Part shown: piece by piece, positions 62,698 to 64,000 of the stretch
Position numbering within the stretch: position 1 is the stretch's first letter
How the letters are laid out: each line of letters starts with the position of its first letter
Assembly: GCA_947491025.1 (NCBI GenBank)
Contig: CANLIC010000003.1
Span: 1-64,000 of the forward strand
Direction of reading: 5' to 3'
Length of the DNA: 64,000 nucleotides
Source: Myxococcales bacterium
Lineage (GTDB): Bacteria > Myxococcota_A > UBA9042
The notes under the pieces: model-generated
Seen by the model: only the letters and a program-made list of their open reading frames with translations
Told to the model about the DNA's origin: nothing
The model's database searches: none
Position numbers and translations under genes: made by a program

Positions 62698-63918
62698 TTA
62701 GCCCGCGCGCACCTTGACCAGTTGACCGACCCGCGCCAGCTGGGTGCGCAGCTCGTCGTAGTCGGGGTGGCGGGCACGGATCCAGCCATTGGCCATGTAG
62801 CCACCCTCGATCGGCCGCGCCGGCGAGCCCGGCTCGGGCAGGTGGAAGTCGACGAGACCCTGGCCGAGCAGCTGGCGCGCCGCGTCCAGGCCTTCGTAGC
62901 CGCGAATCGTGCCGTCGCGCTCGGGTCGCAGCGCGACGATGCCTGCGGAATAGCGGCGTGACGGCATCCGCGAGACCTTGCCATGGACGATGGCGTTGGC
63001 CCACTCGCGGTAGATGTCGAGGTCGTTGGCCATCGCGTAGACATCCCACTGTCCGACACCCGGCGGCCGTGCTCCGATCTCACTGAACTTCAGGCCCTTG
63101 GGGCCGAAGAACCACTCCATGTGCGTCGCGGTGGTGCCGAGGCCGAGCGCCGACACCACGGCGCGGCCCATGGCCCGCAGCTCGTCGTAGCCAGACAAGT
63201 CGCTGCGGTTGGTGTGAACGATCGTCGGCGACACGCCGCGCGTCCGCATAGCCTCGAGTACATTGGGATAATAGTGGCTGACGAACTCGTACACGACCTC
63301 GCCGCGCACGGTCAGGGTGTCGTAGAAGCCCTCATGGCCCTCGATGAATTCTTCGACGGCGATCGAGACACCGCGCTCGAACCCGCTCTGCCGCAGCGCC
63401 ACCTCTAGCTGCTTGTCGTTGTCGACGCGCGTGGTACCGTCGGCGCCCGCGCCAGCGCGCGGCTTGAGGATGAGCGGGTAGCCGACCTCAGCGGCGAAGG
63501 CGCGTACCTCAGCGGCGCTGTCGGCCGCAGTCGAGCGTGCACAGGAGATCCCAGCTTGGCGCAAGAACTCCTTCATCGCCGGCTTGTCGCGGCAGAGCCA
63601 GGCCGCCTTGGGCGTCAGCCCCGGGATGCCCGTGGCCTCGCGTACCTTGGCCACCGGCAGGATGTGCGCCTCGATGGTCGACTCCAGGCGGTCCACCCAA
63701 CCGCGGCGCTGGCACTTGCGCACGGTCTCGAGCATCACCCCTTCGTGGCAGACCGAGGGCACTTGCTCGTAGTAGTCCATAAAGCCGCGGAGCTCGCCGT
63801 CCAGCCACTCCAGCGGTCGCTCGCCGATGCCGGTGACGAGGGCGCCGGCTTGCTTGAGCCCGCGCACAAACTCGCGCTGGTAGTGGGGGAACTCCGGAGC
63901 GACGAAGATCACATGCAC
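62698..63918 (-). CDS. ATP-grasp ligase (second of a tandem pair)
   Basis: 406 aa from GTG 63918, preceded by GGAGG at seven bases. It has the same architecture as its neighbour: MHVIFVAPEFPHYQREFVRG, YPLILKPRAGAGADGTT, TATHMEWFF and LKFSEIGARPPGVG. The motif positions are nearly the same but sequence identity is only moderate by eye, so this is an old duplication with divergent substrates. The upstream part of the operon lies outside the window. Tandem ATP-grasp ligases often build peptide-like molecules in two steps. Confidence 0.88.
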   Translation of the reverse strand: MHVIFVAPEFPHYQREFVRGLKQAGALVTGIGERPLEWLDGELRGFMDYYEQVPSVCHEGVMLETVRKCQRRGWVDRLESTIEAHILPVAKVREATGIPGLTPKAAWLCRDKPAMKEFLRQAGISCARSTAADSAAEVRAFAAEVGYPLILKPRAGAGADGTTRVDNDKQLEVALRQSGFERGVSIAVEEFIEGHEGFYDTLTVRGEVVYEFVSHYYPNVLEAMRTRGVSPTIVHTNRSDLSGYDELRAMGRAVVSALGLGTTATHMEWFFGPKGLKFSEIGARPPGVGQWDVYAMANDLDIYREWANAIVHGKVSRMPSRRYSAGIVALRPERDGTIRGYEGLDAARQLLGQGLVDFHLPEPGSPARPIEGGYMANGWIRARHPDYDELRTQLARVGQLVKVRAG

Positions 63919-64000
63919 GGCGGCACCTCCAGGGTCGAGCGGCGGCCGAGGCCGACAGCCGAGCGCGGACCTTGCGCGCAGCGTCGCACCGTGTGGGCCC

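Overview
The window is very GC-rich DNA that suggests a Myxococcota-type (former deltaproteobacterial) predator or soil/aquatic bacterium. The signs are secreted proteins built from CDDGDACT-type cysteine modules, a MYXO-CTERM-like sorting tail (53448-53960), many D/A/G-rich lipoproteins, a Hanks-type Ser/Thr kinase with a PEGA-like tail, and genes packed with 1-4 nt stop/start overlaps. The taxonomic call is inference; no rRNA or tRNA gene was seen.

Layout. 1-5703: a giant Cys-rich, propeller-like exoprotein ending in an FGE/SUMF1-like domain. 11277 down to 5732 (minus strand): a five-gene chain with 4-nt overlaps (VOC/ABM protein, aspartokinase, lipoprotein, dTMP kinase, Ser/Thr kinase). 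13729-11490: a membrane/spermidine-synthase-like protein split into two coupled genes. 15761-13827: a membrane sulfatase/LTA-synthase-like enzyme, divergent from a ferroportin-like exporter (16012-17430). 17674-25479: a thioredoxin-fold lipoprotein, DUF4336-like protein, truncated DUF2461, Fpg glycosylase, fatty acid desaturase, a secreted P-domain/fibrinogen-like protein and two small membrane proteins. 25957-28122: a large exported protein. 31606-28263: a molybdate-type ABC operon headed by a HTH-PBP regulator.

31781-35163 is the clearest accessory patch. A decayed IS5-family transposase, an SMC/OLD-like ATPase gene overlapping a TOPRIM-like partner gene, and a second IS5 fragment all lie in the same orientation. 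The ATPase/TOPRIM pair resembles the general architecture of OLD/PARIS-type anti-phage systems and is my best candidate for an undescribed system. Next come MarR, a second DUF4336 protein, a small conserved protein, AraC and a class V aminotransferase. A 1022-aa leaderless protein with a conserved-looking C-terminal module and a Cys-containing partner follow (43990-39700).

43991-44970 is a 980-bp non-coding leader with a long stem-loop, six 11-bp tandem repeats and strongly C-rich/G-poor sequence. It precedes a 2350-aa lipoprotein (44971-52023) of Cys-rich modules, two jelly-roll-like domains and an RCC1-like propeller. The right end holds a cytochrome P460-like protein, DUF302, a MYXO-CTERM protein whose 3' end overlaps a membrane metallophosphoesterase, a PaaZ/BoxD-type aldehyde dehydrogenase, a lipoprotein, an alpha/beta hydrolase, an MVL-lectin-like repeat protein, YbaK, a heme-motif lipoprotein, and two tandem ATP-grasp ligases whose cluster runs up to the window edge.
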